Source: JBMOMT01 sp049324835 (lineage in GTDB: Bacteria > Chloroflexota > Anaerolineae > CAYNKW01). Taken from it: DNA of 13,775 nt. Below, piece after piece: positions 13,025 through 13,775 of this stretch (positions within the stretch are counted from its first letter, which is position 1; each line of letters opens with the position of its first letter). The translations under genes and the position numbers were made by a program. The notes beneath the pieces were generated by a model. The model did no database searches, had not been told where the DNA came from, and saw only the letters and a program-made list of their open reading frames with translations. The DNA lies in NCBI GenBank assembly GCA_049324835.1, contig JBMOMT010000039.1, forward strand, positions 1 to 13,775, in the 5' to 3' direction.

Positions 13025-13775
13025 CTATGGACCTCCTACCTGCAAAAGGCGAATAGCATCGGCGATGACGTAACCGTTGGCATTATCGGTGGTGACAACC
13101 GTGCCGGCTGTTCCGGCGGCCAAGGGATACACACCCAGGCTGAGCCAGTAGCCGCCCTCGCCGGCCGGCCCCAGCAGGTTGACGGTGACAGTGTGCGCGC
13201 CGCCATCGTAATTGACCGTCCAGGGGGCGTTGGTAGCGCCGTAGGGTGAGGTGCCGAACCAGATGAACACCTCGTAATCACCGGCTGCGGGAACTGCGGG
13301 TCGAAAGGTGGCGGTATTGCTGCCCGACCCGGCGGCATGGTAGCGGAAACTGCCGTTATAGGCCGGGTAGGGCGGGCCGGAATAGGTGAGCCAAAAGCCG
13401 GTGATGGCAAAGCCCGGATCGGCGTTATCGACGATGATTTCCACCGGCACGGGTGTGGGCGTGCTCGTGGGGGTGTGGGTTGGCGTGGCGGTGGGTGTGG
13501 CTGTCGCCGTGGCGGTGGCCGTCGGTGTGGCGGTCGCTGTCGGGGTGACGGTGGCGGTATTCGTGGGTGTGTGGGTAGGTGTCGATGTGGTTGTCGCTGT
13601 CGGCGTCGGCGTTGGTGTGAGGGTGGGCGTGCTCGTCGGTTCAAAAGTGGACGTCGGCGTCGAGGTGTGAGTGGGCGTGGCCGTCGGCGTGTGGGTAGGT
13701 GTCGATGTGGCCGTGGCCGTGGGCGTGTGGGTAGGTGTCGATGTGGCCGTCGGCGTCGGGGTCGGGGTGTGGGTG
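13025..13775 (-). CDS. C-terminal part of a secreted protein: Pro-Thr linker plus golvesin C-terminal-like domain (5' end off the window)
   Basis: The frame is open from the right edge. Bases 13775-13451 encode about 108 residues in which every second residue is Thr, with one exception (a Glu in STFEPTST). Then about 141 residues (from about 13450) read VEIIVDNADPGFAITGFW..., ...AAGDYEVFIWFG..., ...TNAPWTVNYDGGAHTVTVN... and ...GYVIADAIRLLQ, the pattern of golvesin C-terminal-like (Xly carbohydrate-binding-type) domains. This beta-sandwich module is found at the ends of extracellular hydrolases and surface proteins. A GTG at 13450 is an internal codon, not a start. The catalytic or N-terminal part, and any signal peptide, are outside the window. 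Being first in the visible operon and 6 bases from the glycosyltransferase, it is likely co-transcribed with it. Confidence 0.85.
   Translation of the reverse strand, partial: THTPTPTPTATSTPTHTPTATATSTPTHTPTATPTHTSTPTSTFEPTSTPTLTPTPTPTATTTSTPTHTPTNTATVTPTATATPTATATATATPTATPTHTPTSTPTPVPVEIIVDNADPGFAITGFWLTYSGPPYPAYNGSFRYHAAGSGSNTATFRPAVPAAGDYEVFIWFGTSPYGATNAPWTVNYDGGAHTVTVNLLGPAGEGGYWLSLGVYPLAAGTAGTVVTTDNANGYVIADAIRLLQVGGP
13451..13775 (-). repeat. Linker-2 Thr-alternating tract with three 22-bp direct repeats
   Basis: On the minus strand the tract encodes ...PTHTPTATATSTPTHTPT... with Thr at every second position. Three identical 22-bp units lie at 13569-13590, 13689-13710 and 13725-13746, spaced 120 and 36 bases apart, multiples of 3 and 12, so copy changes keep the frame. 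Confidence 0.9.

Noticed and set aside
13386..13670. Plus-strand open frame of Val-Gly repeats (94 codons)
   Set aside because: It is the complement of the Thr-alternating linker; the minus frame continues into a recognisable golvesin-like domain.
13451..13775. Tandem-looking repeats that might be a CRISPR array
   Set aside because: Repeats are 22 bp with irregular 120- and 36-bp spacing and a continuous in-frame Thr linker; there are no unique spacers.

Overview
The window looks like a metagenome-assembled fragment of a high-GC member of the Chloroflexota (Anaerolineae/Caldilineae type). The clues are two secreted proteins with long Pro-Thr/Ala-Thr linkers, one of them ending in a VYLPLI-type C-terminal tail often seen in that phylum, a divergent EF-G-like GTPase, and a transposase start of a kind I associate with these genomes. 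This placement is inference from protein style; no rRNA or tRNA is present. A 10-N gap and an 18-base G run at 9269-9313 mark an assembly weak point.

Layout. (1) 1-83, minus: the first 27 codons of a probable IS transposase run off the left edge. (2) 148-1862, plus: a two-gene unit, a soluble coiled-coil protein followed by a two-TM membrane protein with a winged-helix-like middle and a C-terminal zinc ribbon. (3) A large bidirectional terminator separates this unit from 2097-4681, minus: a stand-alone receiver-domain response regulator and, upstream of it, an EF-G-like GTPase. The GTPase has a near-consensus promoter and a perfect 12-bp hairpin in its leader. (4) 4742-5368 is a roughly 0.6 kb non-coding stretch holding one copy of a small inverted-repeat element (A), a second hairpin and a possible promoter. 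(5) 5369-6214, plus: a GNAT acetyltransferase, convergent with (6) 6232-7625, minus: a compact operon of a 37-codon P-loop NTPase remnant, a YfcE-like metallophosphoesterase and a LON-substrate-binding-domain protein. (7) 7679-7830 is a second copy (B) of the inverted-repeat element, with 12-bp inverted ends and an 8-bp flanking direct repeat. (8) 7857-13775, minus: a tightly packed surface-glycan/secreted-protein operon. Read 5' to 3' it holds a partial protein with a Pro-Thr linker and golvesin-C-terminal-like domain, a UGT-like glycosyltransferase, a secreted six-hairpin-glycosidase-like protein with Pro-Thr linker and VYLPLI tail, and a GT4 glycosyltransferase.

How the parts may work together. 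The last operon pairs two cytoplasmic GT-B glycosyltransferases with two exported proteins whose Thr-rich linkers are plausible O-glycosylation scaffolds; it probably serves cell-surface glycan building, remodelling or display. The phosphoesterase/LON unit and the coiled-coil/zinc-ribbon unit are conserved-looking but functionally unassigned. The least explained items are the two related inverted-repeat elements, the apparently leaderless P-loop minigene next to one of them, the EF-G-like leader hairpin, and the linker-plus-tail architecture of the exported proteins.
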